A stretch of 64,000 nucleotides of DNA from CAXBCP01 sp963974055 (GTDB lineage Bacteria > Pseudomonadota > Alphaproteobacteria > MPNO01 > UBA830). The notes under the pieces are model-generated. The model was not told the origin of the DNA. It did not search any database and was given only the letters and a program-made list of their open reading frames with translations. Of the stretch, positions 33,440 to 43,215 are shown piece by piece (position 1 is the stretch's first letter; every line of letters starts with the position of its first letter). The position numbers and the translations under genes are program-made. The stretch covers positions 1-64,000 of the forward strand of contig CAXBCP010000017.1 in NCBI GenBank assembly GCA_963974055.1, written 5' to 3'.

Positions 33440-34297
33440 ATGTCGGACGCACCGACAGTCCGCCTCGGTGCGGACGGAAAACCACTTGGATTTATCGACC
33501 ATCCGGCCTCCTTCGAGACCGTCACCTTCGACGTAATCGAGGGCAATATCGGCCTGCTGACACTGAACCGGCCGGAAAAACTGAACGCATTCGACGAACG
33601 CATGATCCGCGAAATGCGGTCCGTGATCTGGAAGGTCGGTTTCGATGACGCAATCCGGGTTCTGATCATCACCGGCGCCGGGCGCGGTTTCTGTTCCGGG
33701 CGCGATATCCTCGGGCTCGATTACGAAAACAATCTGCCGTCCCCGCAATACCGGGCTTATGTGCGGGCCAACCACGAAATGCTCGACGATCTTGAAAATC
33801 TGGAAAAGCCGGTGGTCTCCATGGTCAACGGCATCTGTGCCGGTGGCGGCGTCGAAATCGCCATTGCCAGCGATTTCCGGACGGCGGCCGAAGACGCGGA
33901 ATTCGTGCTGACGGAAAACAATATCGGCGTCATCCCGGCGTCCGGCGCGGCATCGCGCATGATCCAGATGATCGGCATCGGCCGCCTGAAGGAAATGATG
34001 ATGACCACCCTGCCGGTCGATGCCGCGACCGGCGAAAACTGGGGACTGGTCAACCGCGTGTTTTCCCGTGACGACCTGCTCGAAGGCACGCTGACCTTCG
34101 CCCGTATCCTGGTCGACCGCGCACCGCTGGCGCTGGGCATGGCGAAGCACGTGATCAATACCTGCCAGAACACCGACACCGAAACGGGGCGCCTGATCGA
34201 ACGGCTGGGACAGTCGATCCTGATCCAGTCGGAGGATTCCCGCGAAGGAAATGCAGCGTTTCGCGAAAAGCGCAAACCGGACTGGAAAGGCCGATGA
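33440..34297 (+). CDS. Enoyl-CoA hydratase/isomerase family protein
   Basis: The 285-residue crotonase-superfamily member has the first oxyanion segment GRGFCSGRDILGL, then NGICAGGGVEIAIASDFR. The position of the first catalytic glutamate is occupied (GVEIAIASD), and the second region reads ENNIGVIPASGAASRM, where the usual PE is less clear. It is thus a crotonase of uncertain chemistry: hydratase, isomerase or a C-C hydrolase. The start is ATG 33440 with GGGGA upstream. The stop overlaps the next start (ATGA), forming an operon with a hydrolase and a UbiD decarboxylase. Confidence 0.87.
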   Translation: MSDAPTVRLGADGKPLGFIDHPASFETVTFDVIEGNIGLLTLNRPEKLNAFDERMIREMRSVIWKVGFDDAIRVLIITGAGRGFCSGRDILGLDYENNLPSPQYRAYVRANHEMLDDLENLEKPVVSMVNGICAGGGVEIAIASDFRTAAEDAEFVLTENNIGVIPASGAASRMIQMIGIGRLKEMMMTTLPVDAATGENWGLVNRVFSRDDLLEGTLTFARILVDRAPLALGMAKHVINTCQNTDTETGRLIERLGQSILIQSEDSREGNAAFREKRKPDWKGR

Positions 34298-35079
34298 GCC
34301 TCCGCACCGTCGGCGCCATCGACCTCTGGGTCGAGGAAGGCGGACAGACGGACGGGCCGACGATCCTGCTGATGCACGGACTGTCCGGCACCGGGGAAAT
34401 CTGGGGCGGACTGCGCGATATTCTGGACCGCAAATGGCCCGGCCGCTGGATTGTCCCGGATATGCGCGGCCACGGCCGGTCCGATCATGCGACGACTTAT
34501 GGAATCGCCACCCATGCGGCGGACATGGCGGCGCTGGTGTCCGACAGCAACGATCTGTACCTCGCCGGCCATTCGATGGGCGGACTGGTTGGTATCCTGC
34601 TTGCATCCGGGTGGTTCGGCGTCCACCCGAAAGCCGTCGTCACCGCCGGGGTCAAGGTCGGCTGGACAGCGGACGAACACGCCGGGATCGCAAAACTGAT
34701 CGATATGCCGGTACGCTGGTTCGACAGCGAAGCGGAAGCCCGCGAGCGGTTCGTCCTCGTCACCGGGCTGAAAGGCATCGCCGACCCGGCATCGGCCTTC
34801 GCGCGGACGGGCATCGTCGAGGAAGACGGCAAATGGCGTCTCGCGGCGGATAACCGTGCGGCCGCCGTCGCCTATGCCGACACGCCCGACATATTCCGCG
34901 CAGCGCGGGCGCCGGTCGTGCTGGCAGCGGGCGAACATGACCGCATGGTATCTGCAGACGACCTGCGCACGCTGGACAACGACGCCCGGCAACTCGCCGG
35001 TCTCGGCCATAACGCCCATGTCGAATCCCCGGATTCGTTCTGGGAAATGATCGCCGAGGCGACAGGAGTAACCCCATGA
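34294..35079 (+). CDS. Alpha/beta hydrolase
   Basis: The 261-residue alpha/beta hydrolase has the oxyanion loop LMHGLSGTGEIW, VPDMRGHGRSDH, an intact nucleophile elbow GHSMGG (unlike the PcaD-like protein at 2594), an acid in AGEHDRMV and the C-terminal GLGHNAHVE histidine. It probably hydrolyses an ester, lactone or C-C bond. It is translated from ATG 34294 inside the stop of the hydratase gene, and its own stop overlaps the UbiD start (ATGA). The three proteins are therefore probably made together for one degradative sequence. Confidence 0.88.
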   Translation: MSLRTVGAIDLWVEEGGQTDGPTILLMHGLSGTGEIWGGLRDILDRKWPGRWIVPDMRGHGRSDHATTYGIATHAADMAALVSDSNDLYLAGHSMGGLVGILLASGWFGVHPKAVVTAGVKVGWTADEHAGIAKLIDMPVRWFDSEAEARERFVLVTGLKGIADPASAFARTGIVEEDGKWRLAADNRAAAVAYADTPDIFRAARAPVVLAAGEHDRMVSADDLRTLDNDARQLAGLGHNAHVESPDSFWEMIAEATGVTP

Positions 35080-36596
35080 CCCCGGACACCGAGAAATTCC
35101 GCTTTCGCCGTTACCTCGAATCCATGGCGGATCAGGGCGAGATCGATGTAGATAACACGCCAACGCCACTATCGACCGTTGCCGGGCGGCTCGAAGGCAA
35201 TCCTCAGGGCGTGTGGTTCCGCCGCGCCGGCCCGGACGCACAGGAACTGGCCGGGAACATCATGGGGTCGCGCCGGCGCCTCGCCCTGTCGCTCGGCGTG
35301 GCGGAACGCGACCTGCTGGCGGAGACGACGAAACGCCTTCGCGCACCGGTCGCGCCTGTCGAGATCGCGTCGGCCGATGCGCCGGTGCATCAGGTCATCC
35401 AGCGCGACAACGAAGCCGACCTCACCGCCCTGCCGGTTCACCTGCAGCACGGGCAGGACGGCGCCCCCTATATTTCCGCGACGCTCGATTTTTCCCGCGA
35501 CCCCGCGACGGGACACACCAATGTCGGCATGCGGCGGCTGATGCTGCGCGGCCGCCGGGAAGCGGGCATCGACCTCAACGCGCCCAGCGACCTGCGGGCG
35601 ATTTATAGCGGCGTCCAGGGCGGCGGCGACCGCCTGCCGGTGGCGTTTGCGGTCGGATATCACCCGGCGGACGCCATCGCCGCCCTGGCCATGACCCCGC
35701 CCGTGGACGAACTGGCCCTGATGGGCGCCGTGCGCGGCGCGCCGGTGCCGGTCGTGAAATGCGTGACCAGCGATCTGCTCGTGCCCGCCGATGCCGAATA
35801 CATCATCGAAGGCTATCTCGACGCCAATGGCTGGACCGAGCCGGAGGGACCGTACGGCGAATATGTCGGCTATTATGGCCGGTTGAAGCAGAACCCGGTC
35901 TTTCACCTCACCGCCATCACCCGACGCGAAGACGCTGTTTTTCAGACCGCAACCATCGGCGGGCGCAATATGGCGACCACCGACACCGCCCAGCTCTGTT
36001 CGCTACGTACCGAACAAGCGGTCTGGACGGCGCTCGAATCCGCCGTCCGCGAACCGGTCGCGGTGTATTGTCCGGCCTCCACGGGCGGGATGTACAATAT
36101 CCGCATCGCTCTCAACCAGCGGGTGCCGGGCGAATCCCGGAACGCCATCGCGGCGGCATTCGGGTCGTCCGCGGATACCAAGCATGTCTTCGTCGTCGAT
36201 TCCGATATCGACGTGTTCAACGACAACCAGATGGAATGGGCGCTCGCCACGCGTTTCCAGGGCGATCGCGACCTCGTCACGTCGGGCGGATACCGTGCGG
36301 TGCCGCTGGACCCGTCGCTGCAGGGAAACCGGGCCGGCGCGAAAGCGGGGTTCGACCTGACCCGCCCCTTCGGCCAGGCAGGGGCCCAGGAATGGCAGGT
36401 CCCCGATCCGCCGGTTTTCGCGGCAAGCAAATCGATGACCGTAGAAGAAGCGCTGCAGGACGGGCCGAAATTCTTCCGGCAACTGATGGAAGCAACGGGT
36501 TCGGATGACGGACGCGAAATCGTCCGCGCGCTGGAGACGTTCTATGCGGCAGGGCGGCTCGAACGTGTGCCCGACGGCAGGTATGCGTTGAAATGA
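35076..36596 (+). CDS. UbiD-family (prenylated-FMN) decarboxylase
   Basis: The 506-residue UbiD-superfamily protein is a reversible non-oxidative decarboxylase of aromatic or unsaturated acids that needs prenylated FMN. Seen are the conserved EGPYGE at 257-262 (contributing catalytic acid residues), the MYNIRIALNQR segment and the TSGGYRAVPLDPS C-terminal block. No UbiX flavin prenyltransferase gene is in the window, so the cofactor must come from elsewhere. Its start overlaps the hydrolase stop. The operon context favours catabolism of an aromatic or enoic acid over ubiquinone synthesis. Confidence 0.92.
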   Translation: MTPDTEKFRFRRYLESMADQGEIDVDNTPTPLSTVAGRLEGNPQGVWFRRAGPDAQELAGNIMGSRRRLALSLGVAERDLLAETTKRLRAPVAPVEIASADAPVHQVIQRDNEADLTALPVHLQHGQDGAPYISATLDFSRDPATGHTNVGMRRLMLRGRREAGIDLNAPSDLRAIYSGVQGGGDRLPVAFAVGYHPADAIAALAMTPPVDELALMGAVRGAPVPVVKCVTSDLLVPADAEYIIEGYLDANGWTEPEGPYGEYVGYYGRLKQNPVFHLTAITRREDAVFQTATIGGRNMATTDTAQLCSLRTEQAVWTALESAVREPVAVYCPASTGGMYNIRIALNQRVPGESRNAIAAAFGSSADTKHVFVVDSDIDVFNDNQMEWALATRFQGDRDLVTSGGYRAVPLDPSLQGNRAGAKAGFDLTRPFGQAGAQEWQVPDPPVFAASKSMTVEEALQDGPKFFRQLMEATGSDDGREIVRALETFYAAGRLERVPDGRYALK

Positions 36597-36716
36597 CGAT
36601 TACCGCAGAGTGAAGACGATGCGGAGCCGGCAGGAACACCCGAAACTCAGCAGCAGCGCTCTCGCTGGGACCGCCTCGAATTGCGCTGCAGCCGAACCTT
36701 TTGAAAGACCGGCGAA

Positions 36717-37082
36717 ATGACAGTGGACTTCGGCATGAGAATAAGAAAATTGCTGTTACAGGTTTGCGTGCCTTTGGGGCTCGCCCTCGCATCGGCCGGA
36801 TACGCGCAGGCGGGGCCACACGTTCAGGAACCGGAAGTTGCCATCAGGTTGGCGAAAGTTGCGCTCGCCAAGTACGGCCTCTCCGGCGGCGACTTTACCG
36901 ACGAATATGCCGAAATTGTCCAAACCCAAGCCGGCATTACGATCACCACAGATGTAATCGTCTGGTTCCGGGTCAAACAATGCCCGACCGGCCGCTTGGT
37001 TGTACATATGACACCGGAATACTTTGTGGAGGAAATCTACTCCCTCAGGAATTGCAAACTAAACGGCATACCCGCTTATTGA
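36717..37082 (+). CDS. Small secreted protein, function unknown
   Basis: The 121-residue product has a signal peptide (hydrophobic residues 10-31, cleavage near YAQAG). A mature domain of about 88 residues follows, with two cysteines (VKQCPTGRL and LRNCKLNG) that could form a disulfide. I do not recognise a family. ATG 36717 is the first start; ATG 36735 (MRIRKLL) gives a more typical signal sequence. It is single, with short gaps (120 and 94 bases) to its neighbours and no operon partner. Confidence 0.65.
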   Translation: MTVDFGMRIRKLLLQVCVPLGLALASAGYAQAGPHVQEPEVAIRLAKVALAKYGLSGGDFTDEYAEIVQTQAGITITTDVIVWFRVKQCPTGRLVVHMTPEYFVEEIYSLRNCKLNGIPAY

Positions 37083-37176
37083 TTCTGAAAATATACCGCA
37101 AGCCCCTTGCAATGCCGGTACGTGGCTGGAAACATGCAACCACAAAAACCGACCATCAGAACAAGGAATATTCACC

Positions 37177-38286
<1,110 letters not shown>

Positions 38287-38310
38287 CGGCGTTCCCCGGA
38301 AAAGTAACTG

Positions 38311-38347
38311 CGGGCGGCCCGGAATACGGAGCCGCCCGTTTTATTTT
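38311..38347 (+). terminator. Rho-independent terminator after frmA
   Basis: CGGGCGGC (38311-38318) pairs perfectly with GCCGCCCG (38331-38338) around a 12-base loop and is followed by ttttatttt (38339-38347). It lies 25 bases after the frmA stop and before the convergent operon ending at 38358, which it may also serve weakly from the other side. Confidence 0.9.
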
Positions 38348-38357
38348 GACCGCGGCT

Positions 38358-38837
38358 CTACTCGATCCAGACCCGGTGCGCCCAATCGCGGCCGTCCGAA
38401 ATCGTGATCTGCCGGAAACCGATCAGTTTCGCCAGGTCATAGAACGTAAACAGATTCTGCACGCCGAGTTCGGCGAATAACGGCGACGCCCGGACCCGCG
38501 ATGTCAGCGTCGCCAGAACGGCGCGGGCACGGAAGATCGTCGAAAAGGTTTCATCGTCCAGCGCCACGATAATCAGTTTCTCGGCGTCTTCGCCTTTCGC
38601 GAACAGCACGTAGCGTTGCGGCGCTGCATCGCCGGCCATTGCATTCACAAAGGCAACGATGAACCCGAGACGGCGGTCGCGGTCGCTTTCAGGCAGGGTA
38701 CGGGCGCGGGCCGTATAATGCTCTTGGGTTTTCGGCTCGGGATAATAATACCCGGCATGCCGGTCATCCGCGCATACCGGGGCGGCCAGAAACAGGACCG
38801 CCGCCGCCGCCGCCGCCGCCAACGCCCACGTCCTCAT
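38358..38837 (-). CDS. Conserved secreted protein, function unknown
   Basis: The 159-residue protein has a clear signal peptide (poly-Ala hydrophobic core 4-20, cleavage after VCA-DD). The mature part starts with HAGYYYPEPKTQEHY and has a regular alpha/beta pattern through VLFAKGEDAEKLIIVALDD. Relatives in Alphaproteobacteria are annotated inconsistently, sometimes as molybdopterin-guanine-dinucleotide-related, which nothing here supports. Its ATG overlaps the stop of the small membrane-protein gene (ATGA), making it the last cistron of the HbpS/thiol-dioxygenase operon. Confidence 0.7.
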   Translation of the reverse strand: MRTWALAAAAAAAVLFLAAPVCADDRHAGYYYPEPKTQEHYTARARTLPESDRDRRLGFIVAFVNAMAGDAAPQRYVLFAKGEDAEKLIIVALDDETFSTIFRARAVLATLTSRVRASPLFAELGVQNLFTFYDLAKLIGFRQITISDGRDWAHRVWIE

Positions 38838-39046
38838 TCGCCGTTTCTCTCTTTCCGTTCGCTATGAAACACCAGGAACATCAGACCCATGCCGAGACCG
38901 AGGCTGAGCACGATCCCGGCGATCATCGCGAGAACGCCGATGAGCGACATTTCGATATCGCCGATCTGATTCCAGACATAGACCGCCCCCCAGACCGCGA
39001 GTCCCAGTAACGTCAGCAGCGAGGCTGCCAGCAGAGCGGTTTTCAT
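38834..39046 (-). CDS. Small two-helix membrane protein
   Basis: The 70-residue protein has two hydrophobic segments (about 4-24 and 33-58) and a charged C-terminal tail (HSERKERNGE), so it probably spans the inner membrane twice. The start is ATG 39046, overlapping the stop of the upstream dioxygenase gene (ATGA). The stop overlaps the start of the downstream secreted protein (ATGA). The tight coupling suggests a functional link, but no family or activity is recognised. Confidence 0.72.
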   Translation of the reverse strand: MKTALLAASLLTLLGLAVWGAVYVWNQIGDIEMSLIGVLAMIAGIVLSLGLGMGLMFLVFHSERKERNGE

Positions 39047-39630
39047 GATCCCGACAGGTCCCACAAATTCGGGACCGTATCGTTCGAATACCCCGAGATA
39101 AATTCCTTCGGCGCGCCGGTGGCGGGATCGAACACGTGCCGGCTGACGGCGCCGATATTTGCGCCGTAGACATGAATGCTGATCGACGCGCGGTCCGCCA
39201 GCGCATTGCTGACCTTGTGCACGTCGCCCAGGGTCGGCGACACGACCTCTATGTCCCCCGGCTGAAGGGTCTCCTCGGGACCGGCAATCATCGGCCCGTC
39301 GCCGTCTGCGCTGAACCGCTGGCCGGTCTCTGCGCCGCGCAGCATGCCGATCAGCCCCCAGACCATGTGATCGTGTACCGGCGTGGTCTGTCCGGGACCC
39401 CAGACAAAACTGACGACGGAAAACCGCTGCTGCGGATCGCAGTGCAACAGATACTGGCGATAGGTGTCGCCGTCCTGCGCGAATGCGTCGGGCAGCCAGT
39501 CATCCGTCGACACCAGCTGTTTCAGCAGGCCGCGCGTACCTGAGATCATTGCGTCTTCGTTTCCATGCTCCCGGTCGGCAAGACCGGTCATCTCGGTCAC
39601 AAAGCGCCGCAGGGGTTCGATATTCGTCAT
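39043..39630 (-). CDS. Cysteine dioxygenase-like thiol dioxygenase (cupin)
   Basis: The 195-residue cupin has the iron-ligand pattern PVHDHMVWGLIGMLRG (His-x-His) and a third candidate His in GDVHKVSN, matching bacterial cysteine dioxygenase-like and 3-mercaptopropionate dioxygenases, which oxidise thiols to sulfinic acids. Which thiol is used cannot be decided here. It sits 15 bases after the GlcG/HbpS gene and overlaps the next gene by 4 bases, in a four-gene minus-strand operon. Confidence 0.87.
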   Translation of the reverse strand: MTNIEPLRRFVTEMTGLADREHGNEDAMISGTRGLLKQLVSTDDWLPDAFAQDGDTYRQYLLHCDPQQRFSVVSFVWGPGQTTPVHDHMVWGLIGMLRGAETGQRFSADGDGPMIAGPEETLQPGDIEVVSPTLGDVHKVSNALADRASISIHVYGANIGAVSRHVFDPATGAPKEFISGYSNDTVPNLWDLSGS

Positions 39631-39645
39631 GTGCGTTCTCCGCTC

Positions 39646-40119
39646 CTACAGCTTCGACCCGGCCCAGTCAGGCGCGGGCTCGGCCGGGTCGGGCACGAGG
39701 CCCACCGATTTAATGCCCTCTATGGCGCAGAATTCGTCCTTGTCGGACGTGTCGCCGGAAATACCGACCGCCCCGATCGCCGCGCCGTCCGCGTCGCAGA
39801 TCAGCACCCCGCCCGGCACCGGCACGAAGCGGCCGTCCGACACTGCCGCCAAGGCGCCCTGGAAGGCCGGCCTGTCCGCAAGACGGTCGCGCAGCAGCCG
39901 GGTGGATATCCCCATGCCAAGGGCGCCCCAGGCTTTTCCCGTCGCGACGTCCGCCCGCATGATCCCGCAACCGTCCTGGCGCTTCATGGCAACCGCATGC
40001 CCCCCGGTGTCGAGAACCACCACGGTCAGGGGCTGCATCCGGTGCGCCCGGCCCGCCGCAAGCGCGGCATCGACGATTTTCTCTGCCGCAGCGAGGGGAA
40101 GGATCGTTTTGAGATTCAT
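39646..40119 (-). CDS. GlcG/HbpS family protein
   Basis: The 157-residue PF03928-type protein has the features of the family: PLTVVVLDTGGHAVAMKRQDG, and the glycine-rich VPVPGGVLICDADGAAIGAVGISG block. Members bind heme (HbpS) or occur with glycolate or diol catabolism (GlcG, PduO C-terminus). No signal peptide is seen, so it is cytosolic. It heads the operon with a thiol dioxygenase; the 194 bases upstream are shared with the divergent Rieske oxygenase gene and presumably hold both promoters. Confidence 0.88.
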   Translation of the reverse strand: MNLKTILPLAAAEKIVDAALAAGRAHRMQPLTVVVLDTGGHAVAMKRQDGCGIMRADVATGKAWGALGMGISTRLLRDRLADRPAFQGALAAVSDGRFVPVPGGVLICDADGAAIGAVGISGDTSDKDEFCAIEGIKSVGLVPDPAEPAPDWAGSKL

Positions 40120-40313
40120 GACAGCTCTTTCCGGAAATGACCGGCCTTATGCTAATCGGGCTTGCGCGCGGCGACAATGCGGCGAAGTGGCCCGATCGCC
40201 GTCTGCTGCCTCCCCTACTGCATTCGGGCGGCTTTGACGATCCGGCCAGTTCAACTAGTATTCCCCGAACATGGGCGTCCCGGCGCCGGAACCGACACGT
40301 GGGATACGACCTG

Positions 40314-41666
40314 ATGCTGAATGCGGAGCAAAACCGTCTTGTCACCGAAACCGGCCCCGGCACGGGCTGCGGCGATCTTATGCGCCATTACTGGCAGCCT
40401 GCCGCGCTGACCGAGGAACTGACCGACAAACGCCCCGTCGTCCCGGTGACGCTGATGGGCGAGGAGCTGGTGCTCTACCGCGGCGAGGACGGCGGCTACG
40501 GACTGATCGGCCGCAACTGTCCCCATCGCGGCGCCGATCTGTGCTTCGGACGCCTCGAAGACGGCGGATTGCGCTGTTCGTTCCATGGCTGGCTGTTCGA
40601 CGCCCAGGGAAAATGCCTCGAACAGCCCGCAGAGCCGCCGGGCAGCAATTTTCATACCAAGATCAACCATACCGCCTATCCCTGCGTTGAACGCAATGGC
40701 ATCGTGTTCGCATATATGGGACCGGGAAACCCGCCGCCCCTGCCCGCTTTCGACTGTTTCGAAGCGCCGAACGAATACACCTTCGCCTTCAAGGGGTTCG
40801 TCGACTGCAACTGGCTGCAACTGAACGAGGTCGGCATCGACCCGGCCCATGCATCCTTCCTGCACCGGTTTTTTGACGACGAGACGGACGAAGAAGCCTA
40901 TGGCCAGCAGTTCCGGTTTTCGACCGAGGAAAACGACCTTGCGATCACCCGGGTACTGCGCGAATACGATTGCCCGGAGATCGATTTCGAAATCAGCGAG
41001 ACCGGCCTGCGCCTGTATGCCCTGCGCCGCCTCAACGAGGCCGAAATGCATGTCAGGGTCACCAACCAGATATTCCCGAACGCCATCATCATCCCGATCA
41101 GCAACGACATGATGCTGACCCAGTGGCATGTCCCGATCGACGACACGACAAGCTGGTGGTACGCGATTTTTTCGAGTTTCAACGAGGTTGTCGACAAGGA
41201 ACGGATGCGCCGCGACCGGCTCGAACTCTATACCCTGCCGGATTACCGACCGCGCAAGAACCGGGACAACGATTACGGCTACGACCCGGACGAGCAGCAG
41301 AACAAGACCTATACGGGCATGGGAACGGATATCAATGTCCATGACCAGTGGGCGGTTGAATCCCTCGGCCGGATACAGGACCGCAGCCAGGAACATCTCG
41401 GCACGACCGACAAGGCCATCATCGGCAACCGGAAGCTGCTGATGCAGGCAATCGCGGCGGTCAGACAGGGCGATGCGCCCGAAATATCGCTGCGCCCCGC
41501 CGACCCGGCGCGCTGCCGCGGCCCCGTCGCCATCGACACGATCGCCCCGGCCGATACCTGGCGCGAAACGTGGAGGAAAACCGCCGTCCAGCGCCGCGCC
41601 GGATCGCCCTGGGCGGAACACCCCTGGCCCGACAGCGTCCCGTCTTCGGAACCGGTAGAGAGCTGA
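40314..41666 (+). CDS. Rieske [2Fe-2S] oxygenase, phthalate-dioxygenase-like
   Basis: The 450-residue oxygenase has Rieske ligands Cys69-x-His71 and Cys88-x2-His91 and the mononuclear-iron region EVGIDPAHASFLH. It belongs to the phthalate/vanillate-type, homo-oligomeric group, which needs a separate reductase; none is adjacent. The ATG at 40314 is preferred, with GTG 40299 as an alternative and longer frames unsupported. It ends one base before the start of a glutamine-synthetase-like gene, so the two are almost certainly co-translated. That suggests hydroxylation or dealkylation of an amine, aniline or amide substrate handled by the ligase. Confidence 0.9.
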   Translation: MLNAEQNRLVTETGPGTGCGDLMRHYWQPAALTEELTDKRPVVPVTLMGEELVLYRGEDGGYGLIGRNCPHRGADLCFGRLEDGGLRCSFHGWLFDAQGKCLEQPAEPPGSNFHTKINHTAYPCVERNGIVFAYMGPGNPPPLPAFDCFEAPNEYTFAFKGFVDCNWLQLNEVGIDPAHASFLHRFFDDETDEEAYGQQFRFSTEENDLAITRVLREYDCPEIDFEISETGLRLYALRRLNEAEMHVRVTNQIFPNAIIIPISNDMMLTQWHVPIDDTTSWWYAIFSSFNEVVDKERMRRDRLELYTLPDYRPRKNRDNDYGYDPDEQQNKTYTGMGTDINVHDQWAVESLGRIQDRSQEHLGTTDKAIIGNRKLLMQAIAAVRQGDAPEISLRPADPARCRGPVAIDTIAPADTWRETWRKTAVQRRAGSPWAEHPWPDSVPSSEPVES

Positions 41667-41667
41667 C

Positions 41668-43137
41668 ATGGCAGATCGCGACGACACCATGGGCCGCACC
41701 GGCTTCGTGGAACGGCACGGTTTGTGGACCGACGACGATGTGAACCGCGCAAACTGGGTCATCGACCAGATCGAAAACCACGACCTGGAGGTCATCCGCC
41801 TGTCCTACGCGGACCAGCACGGCATCCTGCGCGGCAAAACGGTGGTCGCCCGGGAAGCCGGACAGGTAATGCGCAACGGGTGCTCGATCACGACGACGCT
41901 GCTGGCAAAGGATACGTCGCATGCCACGGTATTCCCGGTCTTCAGCCCCGGCGGCGGCTTCGGCATTCCCGAAATGGAAAATGCCGGCGATTTCGTGGCC
42001 GTACCGGACCCCGAGACGTTCCGGGTTCTGCCCTGGGCTCCCAAAACCGGCTGGATGCTGTGCGACGGATATCTCGCAAACGGCGACGCGGTTCCGTTCT
42101 CGACCAGGCAGATCCTGAAAAACGCGGTCGCCGCCATGACCGCCGGGGGATTCGATTATATCGCGGGGATCGAGGTCGAATGCCACATCTACCGGCTCGA
42201 AGACGCGATGCTGCAGCCGGAGCACGCCACCCAGCCGGGCACGCCGCCCAAGGTCAGCCTGCTGGCGCACGGCTTCAACTATCTCACCGAGCTGCGGATG
42301 GACCAGCTCGACCCGGTATTCGAGTTTTTGCGGCATGATCTCGCCGCGCTCGGCCTGCCGCTGCGCACAATGGAAACCGAATTCGGGCCGAGCCAGTTCG
42401 AATTCACCCTGGCCCCGGCCCCGGCTCTCGAAGCCGCAGACAACATGATCATCTTCAGGAACGCGGTAAAACAGGTCTGCCGCCGCCACGGGTTTCACGC
42501 GACGTTCATGTGCCGTCCCGGCCTCGCCAACGCCTTCGCAAGCGGCTGGCACCTGCATCAGTCCCTTGAAAATACCGGAGACGGCGGGAATGCGTTCATG
42601 CCGGAATCGGACAGCGAACTGCTGTCGCCGACCGGCTACGCTTTCGCTGCCGGAATTCTGAAAAACGCCGCGGCGGCCGCGGTTTTCACGACTCCGACGA
42701 TCAACGGCTACAAGCGCTACCGGCCCAATTCACTGGCGCCGGACCGCATCGCCTGGGGACGCGACAACAAGGGCGCTATGCTGCGCGTCGTCGGCGCCGG
42801 TCCCGGCGATACGGCGACCCGGCTGGAAAACCGGATCGGCGAACCGGCGGCCAATCCGTATCTATACCTGGCTTCGCAGATTTACAGCGGCATCGACGGT
42901 GTGAAAAACGGCCTTGTACCGCCGCCGCCCACGGACGACCCCTATGCGTCGGACGCCACCCTTCTGCCGACCAACCTGATGGATGCCGTAAGCGAACTCG
43001 ACAAAAGCGCCATGTTCCGTGATGCAATGGGCGACCGGTTCGTCGATTACCTGCTGCATATCAAGCGGGCGGAAATCGCGCGGTTCCTGTCCACCGTCAC
43101 CGACTGGGAACACCGGGAATATTTCGACCTGTTCTGA
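41668..43137 (+). CDS. Glutamine synthetase family protein (probable gamma-glutamyl-amide ligase)
   Basis: The 489-residue protein has the glutamine-synthetase catalytic domain: GIEVECHIY, METEFGPSQFE, a modified SGWHLHQSL, WGRDNKGAMLRV and RLENRIGEPAANPYLYLASQ. The N-terminal beta-grasp region is also recognisable (IRLSYADQHGILRGKTV). Divergence from true GlnA and its location one base after a Rieske oxygenase favour a gamma-glutamyl-amine/anilide ligase of the PuuA/IpuC/aniline type, which joins glutamate to an amine using ATP. It is not the housekeeping nitrogen-assimilation enzyme. No adenylylation motif is obvious. Confidence 0.85.
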   Translation: MADRDDTMGRTGFVERHGLWTDDDVNRANWVIDQIENHDLEVIRLSYADQHGILRGKTVVAREAGQVMRNGCSITTTLLAKDTSHATVFPVFSPGGGFGIPEMENAGDFVAVPDPETFRVLPWAPKTGWMLCDGYLANGDAVPFSTRQILKNAVAAMTAGGFDYIAGIEVECHIYRLEDAMLQPEHATQPGTPPKVSLLAHGFNYLTELRMDQLDPVFEFLRHDLAALGLPLRTMETEFGPSQFEFTLAPAPALEAADNMIIFRNAVKQVCRRHGFHATFMCRPGLANAFASGWHLHQSLENTGDGGNAFMPESDSELLSPTGYAFAAGILKNAAAAAVFTTPTINGYKRYRPNSLAPDRIAWGRDNKGAMLRVVGAGPGDTATRLENRIGEPAANPYLYLASQIYSGIDGVKNGLVPPPPTDDPYASDATLLPTNLMDAVSELDKSAMFRDAMGDRFVDYLLHIKRAEIARFLSTVTDWEHREYFDLF

Positions 43138-43215
43138 CCGCGCCCCAATTTTGCCGCAATCCTGGCTAGGATCGGCCGCCGCACGATCCAATCTTGATCC
43201 ATCGGGGGCCGTTCC

